Below are positions 1-9,938 of a stretch of DNA of 64,000 nucleotides, one piece after another. How positions within the stretch are numbered: the stretch's first letter is position 1; each line of letters opens with the position of its first letter. Below the pieces are notes generated by a model. The model was given only the letters and a program-made list of their open reading frames with translations, was not told the origin of the DNA and did not search any database. Source of the stretch: Collinsella ureilytica (GTDB lineage Bacteria > Actinomycetota > Coriobacteriia > Coriobacteriales > Coriobacteriaceae); assembly GCF_019795105.1 (NCBI RefSeq), contig NZ_JAIMFO010000004.1:62001-126000 (forward strand), in the 5' to 3' direction. The translations under genes and the position numbers were made by a program.

Positions 1-1017
1 AACTGCACGAACTCAGGAATTGACACCGTTGGTGTCTTAACACAGTATCGCCCCTACCTGTTGCATTCCTATATTGGATCAGGTGAGGCATGGGATTTGG
101 ACTCGCGCGATGGCGGCGTTTCCATTCTCCCTCCCTATGCAACACAAGAGGGTGGCGCATGGTATGCAGGCACTGCCGATGCCATTACCCAAAACCTCGA
201 CTATATTAAGGGCTACTCCCCCGACTACGTGCTGATTCTCTCTGGAGATCACCTGTATCGCATGGACTATCGCAAGATGCTCGATGCCCATATTGCCCAC
301 GAGGCTGAGCTTACGGTCTCGGTTATGCCGGTGCCTTGGGAAGAAGCCAGCCGCTTCGGTATCCTCACCACCGACGATGACGATCGCATCGTTAAGTTTA
401 GCGAGAAGCCCGAAAAGCCCGACTCCAACTTGGCCTCGATGGGAATCTATATCTTCTCAACCGATGCTTTAGTAGAGGCTCTTGAGGCAGATGCGGTGGA
501 TCAGCGCTCCAGCCATGACTTTGGAAATGACATCATTCCTAAGATGCTCGAGCAAGGAAAGCGCCTCTATACCTATGAGTTCCACGGCTTTTGGAAAGAC
601 GTCGGTACCATTGCAAGCTTCCACGAAACGTCAATGGATCTCTTAGGAGAGCACCCTGAGTTTGATCTGTTTGATCAGAACTTCCCCGTGCTGAGCAATA
701 TCACCATGCGGCCACCGCACTATATCGGTCCTGAGGCTCGCGTCAGTGACTGCCTCGTCTCCAATGGCTGCCGCGTATATGGCACCGCTATTCACTCGAT
801 TCTATCGACTGACGCCATTGTGGGTGAACGAGCAGTGGTTGAAGACTCCGTGCTCTTGCCCGGAGCCGTTGTAAAAGCAGGTGCTCGGGTGCGCCGGGCA
901 ATCTTGGGTGAAAACGCCGTTGTTGAGGAAAATGTACGGCTCGGGTCGGTAGACACCACAAAGGATACGGCCGTCGTTGGCAATGACGTCATCATCGGAA
1001 GGGGGAACGACCAATGA
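1..1017 (+). CDS. glgC: Glucose-1-phosphate adenylyltransferase GlgC (5' end outside window)
   Basis: Makes ADP-glucose from glucose-1-phosphate and ATP, the first committed step of glycogen synthesis in the cytoplasm. The frame is open from base 1 and reads [16 protein letters not shown], which matches the GlgC region just after the nucleotide-binding loop. The N-terminal loop and start codon therefore lie upstream of the window. Visible family marks are the GSGEAWDLD segment, [10 protein letters not shown], the FSEKPEKP sugar-phosphate site and the FWKDVGT motif. A C-terminal hexapeptide-repeat beta-helix is rich in alternating I/V and G. The stop overlaps the glgD start by 4 bases (ATGA at 1014-1017), so the two subunits are translationally coupled. 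Confidence 0.95.
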   Translation, partial: NCTNSGIDTVGVLTQYRPYLLHSYIGSGEAWDLDSRDGGVSILPPYATQEGGAWYAGTADAITQNLDYIKGYSPDYVLILSGDHLYRMDYRKMLDAHIAHEAELTVSVMPVPWEEASRFGILTTDDDDRIVKFSEKPEKPDSNLASMGIYIFSTDALVEALEADAVDQRSSHDFGNDIIPKMLEQGKRLYTYEFHGFWKDVGTIASFHETSMDLLGEHPEFDLFDQNFPVLSNITMRPPHYIGPEARVSDCLVSNGCRVYGTAIHSILSTDAIVGERAVVEDSVLLPGAVVKAGARVRRAILGENAVVEENVRLGSVDTTKDTAVVGNDVIIGRGNDQ

Positions 1018-2123
1018 TCAACAAAAATGCCATTGGCTATATCACCGCCAACTATGCATCGCGCGATCCTTCCGCCTTGGTCAGAAACCGTCCTATTGCG
1101 TCCATCCCATTCATGGGTCGTTATCGACTCATAGACTTCCCGCTCTCAAATATGATGAATGCCGGGATTAAAACGGTTGGCCTTGTTATGCCGGGTAACT
1201 GCAGGTCACTCATAGACCACGTGAGCTCGGGCAAAGACTGGATGCTCGACCGCAAAAAGGGTGGTCTGTTCCTAGTTCCTGGTAACCCCTTTGGTACCAG
1301 CAAGCTTGGTATGCGCTTCTTGCTCCGCGATCTTATTGCAAACGCTGAGCTCTTCTTGCGCTCACAGGCAAAATACGTGGTGATGATGGCCTCAAACATC
1401 ATCTTCAACCTCGATCTCGATACGATTATTGATGCTCATCGTGACTCAGGTGCTGGCGTTACGATGGTCTATACCATGGCAGAGCGCAGCCAAACCGACG
1501 CTCAATCGCTCATCATTGGTGAGCGTGGACGCGTGCAGGCTATGAAGAGCGGCTGCTCGTATGGTGATGCCAAATTTATGGACTGCGCCATTATTGATCG
1601 AGAACTACTCCTCACGATCATTCGCGATTATGCCATGGCTGACTACCTTGACCTCTTTGAGGCAATTCGCTCTGACTTTGAGCGCATCGATGTGTGCAGC
1701 TATGAGTTTAAGGGGCTTGTGGTAGGCATCTTTAATGAGCGCACCTACTATGATCGCAGCATGGATCTCTTACGACCTGAGACCTATGACCGCCTCTTCT
1801 TACCTGAGCGTCCCATTATTACCAAGGCGCATGACGCGCCTCCGGCAAAATATGATGCAAGCAGCAACGCCCGTGATTCGCTCATCTCTGCAGGCTGCAC
1901 GGTAAAGGGCATGGTGCGCGGGTCAATCCTTTCCCGTGGCGTTGTAGTAGAGCCAGGCGCTAAGGTGCTCAACAGCATCATCATGCCAAAATGCGTCATC
2001 GGTGCCGGGGCAACCGTTGAAAACGCCATCCTAGACAAGCACAATGTGGTTGCTGAGAACACCGAGCTTCGTGGCACCACCGATCATTTGCTCGTGGTTG
2101 GCAAGCAGAGCTTACGGATTTAG
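1014..2123 (+). CDS. glgD: Glycogen biosynthesis protein GlgD (GlgC-like subunit)
   Basis: Paralogue of GlgC, 369 residues, of the GlgD type known from Bacillota, where it associates with GlgC and modulates ADP-glucose pyrophosphorylase. The N-terminus ([18 protein letters not shown], then [20 protein letters not shown]) has the nucleotidyltransferase fold, but the glycine-rich loop and the DHLYRMD-type catalytic segment of GlgC are degenerate ([12 protein letters not shown] instead). This fits a regulatory, weakly or non-catalytic subunit. The C-terminal half is again a left-handed beta-helix. It overlaps glgC by 4 bases and precedes glgA by 90 bases, so glgC-glgD-glgA is most likely one operon. 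Confidence 0.93.
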   Translation: MINKNAIGYITANYASRDPSALVRNRPIASIPFMGRYRLIDFPLSNMMNAGIKTVGLVMPGNCRSLIDHVSSGKDWMLDRKKGGLFLVPGNPFGTSKLGMRFLLRDLIANAELFLRSQAKYVVMMASNIIFNLDLDTIIDAHRDSGAGVTMVYTMAERSQTDAQSLIIGERGRVQAMKSGCSYGDAKFMDCAIIDRELLLTIIRDYAMADYLDLFEAIRSDFERIDVCSYEFKGLVVGIFNERTYYDRSMDLLRPETYDRLFLPERPIITKAHDAPPAKYDASSNARDSLISAGCTVKGMVRGSILSRGVVVEPGAKVLNSIIMPKCVIGAGATVENAILDKHNVVAENTELRGTTDHLLVVGKQSLRI

Positions 2124-2151
2124 GCTCCACGCGCTCGATATGTACGGATTT

Positions 2152-2185
2152 CCGCCGTCCGGCTCGCCTCGCGACCGGGCGGCGG
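2152..2185. other. GC-rich stem-loop between glgD and glgA
   Basis: Two 11-base arms, CCGCCGTCCGG (2152-2162) and CCGGGCGGCGG (2175-2185), pair with one G-U around a 12-base loop. No T-run follows, so it is not a classical terminator. It lies in the glgA leader and could stabilise the upstream mRNA or tune glgA translation. A hairpin with the same CCGGCGG core lies before metK (18130-18156). Confidence 0.6.
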
Positions 2186-2213
2186 CCTTGAATATGAAAG
2201 GCTGATACAAGTT

Positions 2214-4523
2214 ATGGCAGCAACTCACAGAAAACTCGGTGTGGTCTTTGCGTCCGCCGAAGCAGCTCCCTTTGTAAAAACGGGAGGCTTGGGCGATGTT
2301 GCAGGATCACTTCCTCATGCACTCGCCCGCGCTGGTGCCAATGTCATTGTTATGGTGCCAAAGTATGCAACGATTGATAGCTGGTGGCGCGATCAGATGG
2401 AGCATCTCTGCTCCTTTGCCGTACCGCTTGCTTGGCGAAGTGCCTACTGTGGACTTGAGCGCCTCGAATACAACGGAGTGACCTATCTCTTTGTAGATAA
2501 CGAAGGCTATTTTGCTCGTGGTTACCCGTATGGCTTCTTTGATGATGGTGAGCGTTTTGCCTTCTTCTCAAAGGCAATTTGCGAGGCTTTGCAGCATCTT
2601 CCCGATGGCTTTACCTGTGATATTTTGCACTGCAACGACTGGCATACGGCCTTAGCACCCGTCTTTTTACGCGAGTTTTATCGCGATGTTCCCGGTATGC
2701 AGGACGTGAAAACGGTCTTTTCCATCCACAATATTGCCTTCCAGGGGCAATTCTCAGATAAGATTCTTGAGGACATCTTAGGGCTTGCCCACATCCCTGC
2801 TGCAGCTTCGCAACTGCGCTGTGATGCAGACTCAATTAACTATATGCTCGGTGCCCTCAATTACGTCGATGCCATTACCACCGTCTCCCCTACCTATGCA
2901 GAAGAAATTAAAACTGCTCCCTTTGGTGAGGGTCTTGACGGAGTGCTCCGCCGTAGAGGACCCATTTTGCAAGGCATTTTAAACGGCATTGACACGCAAG
3001 CTTTTAACCCGGCAACCGATACGGCCTTAGCCTCTCCGTTTTCGATCGATGATCTGTCTGGCAAGGCCATCTCTAAAGCTCGCCTACAAGAAGAACTTGG
3101 GCTTGAAGTGAGAGACGACCTGCCGCTCATGGCAATGGTTACTCGCCTGACTCGTCAAAAGGGTCTTGACCTGGTGCTCTATGCACTTGACCGCATCCTT
3201 GATGGCGGGGTACAGGTAGCTATTCTTGGCACGGGCGATGTGGACTATGAAAATGCGCTTCGCGCCTTTGAGGCTCGCCATCCTGGCCGCATGGCTGCCC
3301 GTATTCAGTTCGATCCGTCGCTCTCTCAGCGGATGTATGCAGGCTCTGATCTCTTCCTCATGCCCTCCCTCTTTGAGCCCTGCGGCCTCTCACAGCTCAT
3401 TGCTATGCGCTATGGCTCTTTGCCTGTGGTGCGCGAGACTGGTGGTCTCAAAGATACGGTCACTCCTTATAACTACGAGACCGGCGAGGGCACGGGCTTT
3501 TCCTTTGCTAATTTCAACGGAGATGAGCTGGGGGATGCTGTCTTTCGTGGTGCACGCCTATTCTGGGATGATCGCGAAGCCTTTGTCCGCGTGATCAAAC
3601 AGGCCATGAGCAAAGACTTTAGCTGGACAGAAAGCGCGAACCGCTATCTTGATCTGTATCGCTACCTCCGTCCGGAGATTCTACCTCCTGAGCCAGAGCC
3701 AGCCCCTGCGCGTGCTGATGAGAGCGATAAGGAGGACACATCTGCAGTACCAAGCGCTACAGATAATCGATCAAGCCATGCAGCATTAGCTGATGCGCAA
3801 GGTGGGGCATCCGAAGATACTGGCACGGTTGACGCTGTAGCAGAGCCTGCATCTGAGCTCGCAGACACAAAGGCTGCCGCTTCTGCACCAGCGGCTCCAG
3901 CGATTGAAGCGACACCAGCGCCTGAGCCTGAATCCAAGCAGACAGCTACAAAACAAGCGACCAAGAAGTCAGCAGCTCGCAAAGCCACTGCCACCCCAAA
4001 AAAGACAGCTAGCACAGCTAAAAAGAACGATGCGAAAAAGACCGCTCAGGGTGCGGAGAAATCATCTGCCACAAGGGCGCGCAAACCTGCTGCAAAGCAA
4101 AAAGTAACAGCAACAGATGCGCCTACAGACTCACCAGAGGCACCTGCAAAAGCAGCAGATGCAGCTGCTACCTCACCTGAGGTATCTCCAAAACCAACAA
4201 AGAGCACCACAAAGCGGGCAAGCTCAAAGACGACAGGACGCGCGACCGCTCAGAAAACGGCTGCGAAAACGAGCAGCGTAACAAAAAAGGCAACGACATC
4301 TAAGAAGGCCAGCGCCCCTGTTGAGCAGCCAGCAAAGACCGCAGAAAAGACTACCGCCTCGTCAACAAAGCAGAGCGCCACGTCAACGAAGCAAGCTGTC
4401 GCAACAAGCAAGCCTACCGCCGCCCCAGCAAAGAAGGCGAGTACCGGCGCTCGTGCCACAGCAAAAGCAAGCTCAGTTTCGAGTAAGAAAAAGGCACAGA
4501 GATCCTCGTCTAAAAAGAAGTAG
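2214..4523 (+). CDS. glgA: Glycogen synthase GlgA with long basic C-terminal tail
   Basis: ADP-glucose:glycogen glucosyltransferase (GT5). Residues 1 to about 485 are a complete GlgA. The N-terminal ADP-glucose loop is FVKTGGLGDVAGSLP (Lys22), HCNDWHTALAP lies in the GT5 domain, and LFEPCGLSQLIAMRYG near residue 387 carries the conserved catalytic-site Glu. The normal family length is about 480 residues. Here the frame continues for another ~285 residues: first a Pro/Glu/Ala stretch, then a low-complexity Lys/Ala/Thr/Ser tail with many KKTA, AKK and TTKR-like units, like a histone H1 or HupB tail. The tail is in the same uninterrupted frame with no sign of a frameshift. Its role is unknown; binding to polyanions or glycogen granules is only a guess. 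Confidence 0.93.
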   Translation: MAATHRKLGVVFASAEAAPFVKTGGLGDVAGSLPHALARAGANVIVMVPKYATIDSWWRDQMEHLCSFAVPLAWRSAYCGLERLEYNGVTYLFVDNEGYFARGYPYGFFDDGERFAFFSKAICEALQHLPDGFTCDILHCNDWHTALAPVFLREFYRDVPGMQDVKTVFSIHNIAFQGQFSDKILEDILGLAHIPAAASQLRCDADSINYMLGALNYVDAITTVSPTYAEEIKTAPFGEGLDGVLRRRGPILQGILNGIDTQAFNPATDTALASPFSIDDLSGKAISKARLQEELGLEVRDDLPLMAMVTRLTRQKGLDLVLYALDRILDGGVQVAILGTGDVDYENALRAFEARHPGRMAARIQFDPSLSQRMYAGSDLFLMPSLFEPCGLSQLIAMRYGSLPVVRETGGLKDTVTPYNYETGEGTGFSFANFNGDELGDAVFRGARLFWDDREAFVRVIKQAMSKDFSWTESANRYLDLYRYLRPEILPPEPEPAPARADESDKEDTSAVPSATDNRSSHAALADAQGGASEDTGTVDAVAEPASELADTKAAASAPAAPAIEATPAPEPESKQTATKQATKKSAARKATATPKKTASTAKKNDAKKTAQGAEKSSATRARKPAAKQKVTATDAPTDSPEAPAKAADAAATSPEVSPKPTKSTTKRASSKTTGRATAQKTAAKTSSVTKKATTSKKASAPVEQPAKTAEKTTASSTKQSATSTKQAVATSKPTAAPAKKASTGARATAKASSVSSKKKAQRSSSKKK

Positions 4524-4582
4524 GCTCTTGTTCTCACCCCGCTGAACCCATCTTCAGCATCTTACCTACGTAGCTTAAGAAA

Positions 4583-4620
4583 GCAGTGCAGCCCCGAGGA
4601 GGGGCTGCATGCGTTTGTTC
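4583..4620. terminator. Stem-loop terminator between convergent glgA and the FmdB-like gene
   Basis: A perfect 9-bp stem, TGCAGCCCC (4587-4595) and GGGGCTGCA (4601-4609), with a 5-base loop. It is followed on the plus strand by GCGTTTGTTC and on the minus strand by a CTGCTTTCTT stretch. It can serve as a bidirectional terminator for the two converging genes. Confidence 0.75.
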
Positions 4621-4649
4621 CTATGGATGTCGTACGGGCAGCTCTACGA

Positions 4650-4937
4650 CTACTTGTCCTTATGTGGACAATGCTCACAAGCAGATGCCGACGCAAGCTG
4701 TTTGGCATCCCCTGTTGTTGGTCCTCCTTGAGAGTCCGACGCAGCAGAGCTTTGTGGCACGTCCCGATGATCGGTATTGTAAAAACCACTTCCATTGAAC
4801 GCGATACCGGTGGCGCTAAACTCTTTTTGAGCTACCGCATTACAGACGGGACAGTGAATCTCAGGTCGCTCCCCCATGCCATGCTCAACCTCAAATACCT
4901 CACCACATGCCGAACACCGGTAGTCATAGCGAGCCAT
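4650..4937 (-). CDS. FmdB-family zinc-ribbon protein
   Basis: Small protein of 95 residues. It starts MARYDYRCSACGEVFEVEHG, with a first Cys pair (CSAC), a second pair (CPVC) and the FmdB/CxxC_CXXC_SSSS hallmark NGSGFYNTD, followed by a Ser/Gly linker and a final CEHCPHK. FmdB-type proteins are named for a putative regulator at a formamidase/acetamidase locus, but for most members the function is unknown; the zinc ribbon suggests nucleic-acid or protein binding. I chose the ATG at 4937 because AGGAGA sits 9 bases upstream; an in-frame ATG at 4955 would place that Shine-Dalgarno inside the gene. The extra C-terminal cysteine pair is beyond the usual domain. It stands alone, 82 bases downstream of the GH13/GH77 gene. 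Confidence 0.85.
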   Translation of the reverse strand: MARYDYRCSACGEVFEVEHGMGERPEIHCPVCNAVAQKEFSATGIAFNGSGFYNTDHRDVPQSSAASDSQGGPTTGDAKQLASASACEHCPHKDK

Positions 4938-5019
4938 AAGCCCACATCTCCTCATCTCTCAACCCGCACGTACCTGCGATTAGAACTCAGAACAACAGAT
5001 CACGCCGCATCTCAGTCAC

Positions 5020-8000
5020 TCACGCGACCGACACGGTCTTTGTGCGATCAGCGGCTTTCATGAGCTCAACAAAACCATCGCGAGCCTTGGCAATCTCGTC
5101 TTCAGATGCCTGCCATGACCAATTACCTTCTGCAACACCGGGATAGTTCATGCGCGCATCCTCGCCCAAGCCCAAGATGTCTTGCAGTGGGATCATAACC
5201 ACTTCTGATTTTGACTCGAGCGCAGAGGCCATAATGGACTGAGCCAGCTCGCGCGCCTCATCGTTTTCGCTGCCTCCCGTAAACGAAGCTGCGCACCAAC
5301 CTATGAGGGTTGCGGTGTCATGTGTTGAGGTGTAGATCATCTTATCGACCCGTGGCCGTACGCCACATCGCACGTCATAGTCTTCAAATTGAAGAACATC
5401 AAGCCCTAAAAAGCCGCAGCTTGAGCTTAAGGCACGCACACCCGGAGTTAAAAGACCAAGATCTTCAGCGATAAAGGGCAAAGGCCCCAAGGCTCGATGA
5501 GCAGCCCGGAACAGATCGACTCCAGGTCCTGCAAGCCAACGCCCTTGCTCGCAGGTACAACCAGCCGGAACACTAAAATAGCTATGGAAGCCTAAGAAAT
5601 GATCGAGACGCACCACGTCATAGAGGTCGCATGCGCGCTCAAGGCGCTGGATCCACCAGGTATATCCATCCTCTTTCATATGATCCCAACGAAAGGTTGG
5701 ATTTCCCCAAAGCTGACCATTAGGTGCCATATCATCTGCCGGAACGCCGGCAATCTCGGCAGGCTCACCCGTCTCCGTCAAATGAAACAGCTCCGGATGA
5801 GCCCAGGCATCCACTGAGTCTGCAGAAACATACATAGGAATATCGCCGATGAGAGCAATGCCACGCTCATGGGCATAGCGAGCGAGCTCATGCCAGGCCT
5901 GGTCAAAGCAGAACTGACCATAGGCTACAAAACGTGCCTCGTCTGCAAAGCGTCGATCATCCAAGAGCTCTGGCCGGTATGACCTCAACTGCTCTGGCCA
6001 CGCTTGCCAAGGTTTACCCTTTTGTGCCTGCTTAATTGCAGTGTAGGCACAATATGGCTCAAGCCAAGCAGCTTGCTGAGCAACAAACTGATCAAATGCC
6101 GGGTCAGCCCCTCGAACAGAAAGCCCCCGGCCTTTCGCCTTCCTCCCCTTCCAGGTCTTATATGAACACCGAAGCTCGGCTTCGCCTCCGCTTACAAGCT
6201 CGATATTGCCAGCAAAGGCAGAAGGCCCTGCATACGGAGAATTAAACGCATCGGTTGGATTGACGGGCAATACCTGCCAGTATGAAAGACCCAGATCAGC
6301 AAGATGATCTACAAAGCGCCGAGCAGGCTCACCAAGCGTGCCAAAACCCTGCTCATTTGGGATCGAGGTAATATGGCAGACCGTTCCCACACCAGACGCC
6401 AAAGGCTTTTCGAGGCGGATCTTCTCATGGAAGTGAACGATCGCAGAGCCCATAGGTTCCAGGCTGAGATGCACAAGACCATCTTCTCCGATGACCACCT
6501 CACGTCCGCCCACCACCTCAGTTGCAGCAGGAGCCAAAGCCGGAATAGCAAGGTCGGCCGATGACGAGAGGGAGCGATTGATCAAAACCGTTGCGGCTTC
6601 TTTGTCACCAGAGCGCGTATAGGCCAAAACATCCTTATTGCCCGAGCTTATGGCGCGAATCGTTCCTGTTGTCATAAAAGGCAGAGCACGCCTGACCGCA
6701 GCAGCATTTTTGATAATCGTTTGCATATCGGTATCGTGAACATCTTTGAGATAGGGCAACGGACGACGATTGCCTGGGTCAGAAAGACCCTCGAGGCCAA
6801 ACTCATCTCCATAATAAATTGAGGGAACGCCCGGAAACGTCATTTGAATGAGGCTTGCAAGCCAAAAGCGGGATTTTGCAAGACCCATGGAACCAGCGTC
6901 CAAGCGCCAGCGTCCACGCTCTTCTTCTGCCAAGGCTCCCTCATCAGGGCCTCCACCGAGAACCGAGGCAATGCGCGGGCGATCGTGGCTTCCCAGCAGA
7001 TTCAGAGCACAAGACAAGGCCTCTGGCGGGTAATTTTCAGCGAGGGATTCAATGATCTCTGCTGCCTCGTCCGAGCCAATGCGACCAAGCAAGAAATCCA
7101 AAACCATCATTCTAAACGGATAATTCATTGCAGAGTCGAGCTCGTCGCCTAAAAGATAACGCCTTAACTGGCCATAACTCACCTTATTTGAAGCATCTTC
7201 CCAGACCTCACCTAAGATCAGAGCATCAGGACGCTCAGCTAAGGCAGCAGCCGTGATCTCTCTAATAAAGGAATCTGAAAGCTCATCGGCAACATCGAGA
7301 CGCCATCCGCGTGCACCCGCTGCAAGCCAATGACGAACTACCCCATCTTTTCCAACAATAAGATCTTTGAAGCGCTTGGAAGACTCGTTTGTTGCTGGCA
7401 TGTTTGAAATACCCCACCAGCAGTCGTAGGTTCCATCTTCGTGGAAGGTGTAAGCATCACGCCAGACGGATTTCTCGCTTTGCCAGGCACCGAGCCCAGG
7501 AAAATTGCCATAGCGATTGAAATAAACCGAATCATCGCCGGTATGGTTAAACACACCATCCAAAATGATCGAAATCCCGCGCTGGGCTGCCTCACGACAG
7601 AGGTCTGTAAAGTCTTTTTCATCGCCCAAGACAGGATCGATCTTCATATAGTCTGCCGTGTCATAGCGATGATTGCTCACAGCCTCAAAAATTGGATTGA
7701 GATAAATGACGGTCACACCAAGATCGCTCAGACGATCCAGATCCTCCTCAATACCTTTTAGAGACCCTCCATATAAGTCCCAACTCGCAATTGAGCCGTC
7801 TGGATTACGATCGTATACCGGTGGCTCATTCCAATCTTTCACAATATGCCTGCCCATGCCAGAGCGCGCGGGCGCGAGAGCAGCTTCGGTACGCTCAAGC
7901 CAGTCTGCATCACGGCGATACCGGTCAGGGAAAATCTGATACACGATGCCCTGTTCATACCAGCTCGGCCGGACTGCGCGGGGGCGATAGACCGTAATTT

Positions 8001-8349
8001 GAAAGGAGGGTGGATCGGCAGAGATGCTCATCTCGCCGACTCCTCCGGTCTTTCCAGGAGTTGCGCCAAGATAGACGGTTTCATGATCCGTCTCTGCAAT
8101 AAAGGAGTACCAAACAATATTGGCCTCATCTAAGGGAACCTCAGCAGAGAAGAGACCAAGCTCTTCAGGGTCTTGACTCATGACAACGAGGCGCTCGCCA
8201 TCTCCATCAACCCAAAGACGAAGCGTTACTCGAACCGACGATATATCAGCCTCGGAAACCTCAACAGCAATTGAAACAGACGTACCAGCTTCAACCGCAC
8301 CGAACGGAGAGCGAAACCGAGACGAACGACTGTCATGGTAGATCTTCAT
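5020..8349 (-). CDS. Fused GH13 alpha-glucosidase/neopullulanase and GH77 4-alpha-glucanotransferase (MalQ)
   Basis: One 1109-residue chain carries two complete alpha-glucan enzymes. Residues ~1-140 form a starch-binding-like beta domain. Residues ~145-640 are a GH13 neopullulanase/cyclomaltodextrinase-type barrel: DGVFNHTG near 263, GWRLDVADE near 348 (nucleophile Asp), LGEVWED near 380 (acid/base Glu) and GSHDRPR near 455. From residue ~653 a whole MalQ follows (GVGTVCHITSIP, SPYAGPSAFAGN, VVRLDHFLGF near 912 with the nucleophile Asp, AEDLG near 961, STHDT near 1010). The expected role is to trim and re-join maltodextrins released from glycogen or taken up. I start at MKIYHDSRSSRFRSPFG, the usual family N-terminus; an in-frame ATG 48 bases upstream (8397) is possible. 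It converges on the glycogen synthesis operon. Confidence 0.92.
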   Translation of the reverse strand: MKIYHDSRSSRFRSPFGAVEAGTSVSIAVEVSEADISSVRVTLRLWVDGDGERLVVMSQDPEELGLFSAEVPLDEANIVWYSFIAETDHETVYLGATPGKTGGVGEMSISADPPSFQITVYRPRAVRPSWYEQGIVYQIFPDRYRRDADWLERTEAALAPARSGMGRHIVKDWNEPPVYDRNPDGSIASWDLYGGSLKGIEEDLDRLSDLGVTVIYLNPIFEAVSNHRYDTADYMKIDPVLGDEKDFTDLCREAAQRGISIILDGVFNHTGDDSVYFNRYGNFPGLGAWQSEKSVWRDAYTFHEDGTYDCWWGISNMPATNESSKRFKDLIVGKDGVVRHWLAAGARGWRLDVADELSDSFIREITAAALAERPDALILGEVWEDASNKVSYGQLRRYLLGDELDSAMNYPFRMMVLDFLLGRIGSDEAAEIIESLAENYPPEALSCALNLLGSHDRPRIASVLGGGPDEGALAEEERGRWRLDAGSMGLAKSRFWLASLIQMTFPGVPSIYYGDEFGLEGLSDPGNRRPLPYLKDVHDTDMQTIIKNAAAVRRALPFMTTGTIRAISSGNKDVLAYTRSGDKEAATVLINRSLSSSADLAIPALAPAATEVVGGREVVIGEDGLVHLSLEPMGSAIVHFHEKIRLEKPLASGVGTVCHITSIPNEQGFGTLGEPARRFVDHLADLGLSYWQVLPVNPTDAFNSPYAGPSAFAGNIELVSGGEAELRCSYKTWKGRKAKGRGLSVRGADPAFDQFVAQQAAWLEPYCAYTAIKQAQKGKPWQAWPEQLRSYRPELLDDRRFADEARFVAYGQFCFDQAWHELARYAHERGIALIGDIPMYVSADSVDAWAHPELFHLTETGEPAEIAGVPADDMAPNGQLWGNPTFRWDHMKEDGYTWWIQRLERACDLYDVVRLDHFLGFHSYFSVPAGCTCEQGRWLAGPGVDLFRAAHRALGPLPFIAEDLGLLTPGVRALSSSCGFLGLDVLQFEDYDVRCGVRPRVDKMIYTSTHDTATLIGWCAASFTGGSENDEARELAQSIMASALESKSEVVMIPLQDILGLGEDARMNYPGVAEGNWSWQASEDEIAKARDGFVELMKAADRTKTVSVA

Positions 8350-8576
8350 GTGTAGAACAATCTCTCGAACGAAACAAACCTCGTAATCATACTTCAAGCC
8401 AGCTTATCGTGGCCGATTTCATCAATTCTTGAACCCTCTCTTACCGTTTTATTGCAGAGAACACAAACTATGCCACTCTTTTGCGTACATGCGTGACAGA
8501 GATGATCAGGTGTAGCAATACATACTGCCCTATGAAAAGGAATCGTGCACCTCCGTACCGCTATCTGAACAAACGC

Positions 8577-9938
8577 TTATATCTCATCTCGAACCAAGCC
8601 GGCTGCAAAGTGCCCATCAAACGCGCCCGGTGCCGGGCAGGTCTGCCACGACCAAGCGAGGTGCCATCCTCGACCAGCATTGCTCTCTAAAAACGCTTGG
8701 ATAACCTCATCATTTTCTGATGAGAGCACCGAGCAGGTTGCATAGATCAAAAGACCACCAACAGCTACGCGCTTTGCTGCCGCCTCAAGCAAGCGCCCTT
8801 GGAGCGCAGGCAAATCATGAGCGATGGCCTTCTGATCCAGCCGCCAAGGAATCTCGGGATGTCTTCGCATGGTTCCCGTACCAGAACAAGGAGCGTCGAT
8901 AAGCACGGTATCGAAGGCTGACACACCCCCTGCTGCGCGATCATGATCAGCTAAAACCGTATCCAAAGCACAGGCGTCTCCTGCATACACCTGAACAGAC
9001 TCACCCAGTCCAGCACGCGCGAGGCGATCACGATTCATCCGACAGCGATATGCACTGATATCAATTGCGATATGTTCTCGGGCAATATGCGAGCGCTTAG
9101 CCAAGCTCGCGAGCACATAGGTCTTATTCCCACGACCCGCACCAATCTCAAGCAAGCTCCCAGGCCTGAGCGCTGAACGCGCTACCCGCTGGGCATGAAG
9201 ATCGGTAACGATCACCCGCCCTGCTAAAAAAGGATCGCTTGTTAAGAGTGCCTGCATGTCCGAGATTGCATACGCTCCCACCAACTCAGATCCGCCCACC
9301 TCGCAGCATGGCTCAGCAAGGCCAGCTACCGGCTCAAAACCAGACCAAGATACATCATGCACATATGCACTCAAAGGTGCCGGATCAAGCTGGCATGCAG
9401 CAAGATCTGAGGCAGCCTCAAGCCCAACCGATGCTTCAATGGCATCAAAAAGCCAGGTGGGAAGCCCTGCTAAACGAGCCTTCATCACTGATTGACGACG
9501 ATGTTTTGCGACGTCTGAAGCAGAGAAAAACGCTTTTCTTTGCTCAGCCACCCGCCTCAAGACCGCATTTGCAAGACCGGTCGCAGCGCGCGCCCGACTA
9601 CGTACGAGCTCTACACCTTGGCTAACACCAACCTGAGGCTCACGACCCAAATAGAGTAGATCAAATGCTGCAAGCTGAAGCGCTATGCGTACACGACGCG
9701 ACAAGGATTTGGGTGATCTGAGGAATCGATCGAGCAGCTCATGTATACAACCAGACGTGGCCACCGTACCGAGCGCCAAGCGGCGCGCAAAGGCAGCATC
9801 TCTGGAATCGAGGCCGGAAAGCAGATGTGTATCTGCAAGAACATCTTGAACGTGCACACCTCGAAAGGATGCTTGTTCAAGTATTGCAAGGGCTGCTTTT
9901 CTGGCAGGTGAAAGCCCGCTCACGAGAGCGCACTCCAT
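8577..9938 (-). CDS. rsmB: 16S rRNA (cytosine-C5)-methyltransferase RsmB
   Basis: Methylates a cytosine in the small-subunit rRNA (m5C967 in E. coli numbering) using S-adenosylmethionine. The N-terminal ~150 residues form the NusB-like RNA-binding domain (ARKAALAILEQ, FARRLALGTV, ANAVLRRV). The C-terminal part is the Rossmann methyltransferase: LEIGAGRGNKTY near residue 263, DAPCSGTG near 348 and YATCSV near 402. The last two hold the pair of cysteines used in m5C catalysis. At 453 residues the length is normal. Its first 19 bases overlap the end of fmt, and it is the last gene of priA-def-fmt-rsmB, a common bacterial order. Confidence 0.95.
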   Translation of the reverse strand: MECALVSGLSPARKAALAILEQASFRGVHVQDVLADTHLLSGLDSRDAAFARRLALGTVATSGCIHELLDRFLRSPKSLSRRVRIALQLAAFDLLYLGREPQVGVSQGVELVRSRARAATGLANAVLRRVAEQRKAFFSASDVAKHRRQSVMKARLAGLPTWLFDAIEASVGLEAASDLAACQLDPAPLSAYVHDVSWSGFEPVAGLAEPCCEVGGSELVGAYAISDMQALLTSDPFLAGRVIVTDLHAQRVARSALRPGSLLEIGAGRGNKTYVLASLAKRSHIAREHIAIDISAYRCRMNRDRLARAGLGESVQVYAGDACALDTVLADHDRAAGGVSAFDTVLIDAPCSGTGTMRRHPEIPWRLDQKAIAHDLPALQGRLLEAAAKRVAVGGLLIYATCSVLSSENDEVIQAFLESNAGRGWHLAWSWQTCPAPGAFDGHFAAGLVRDEI

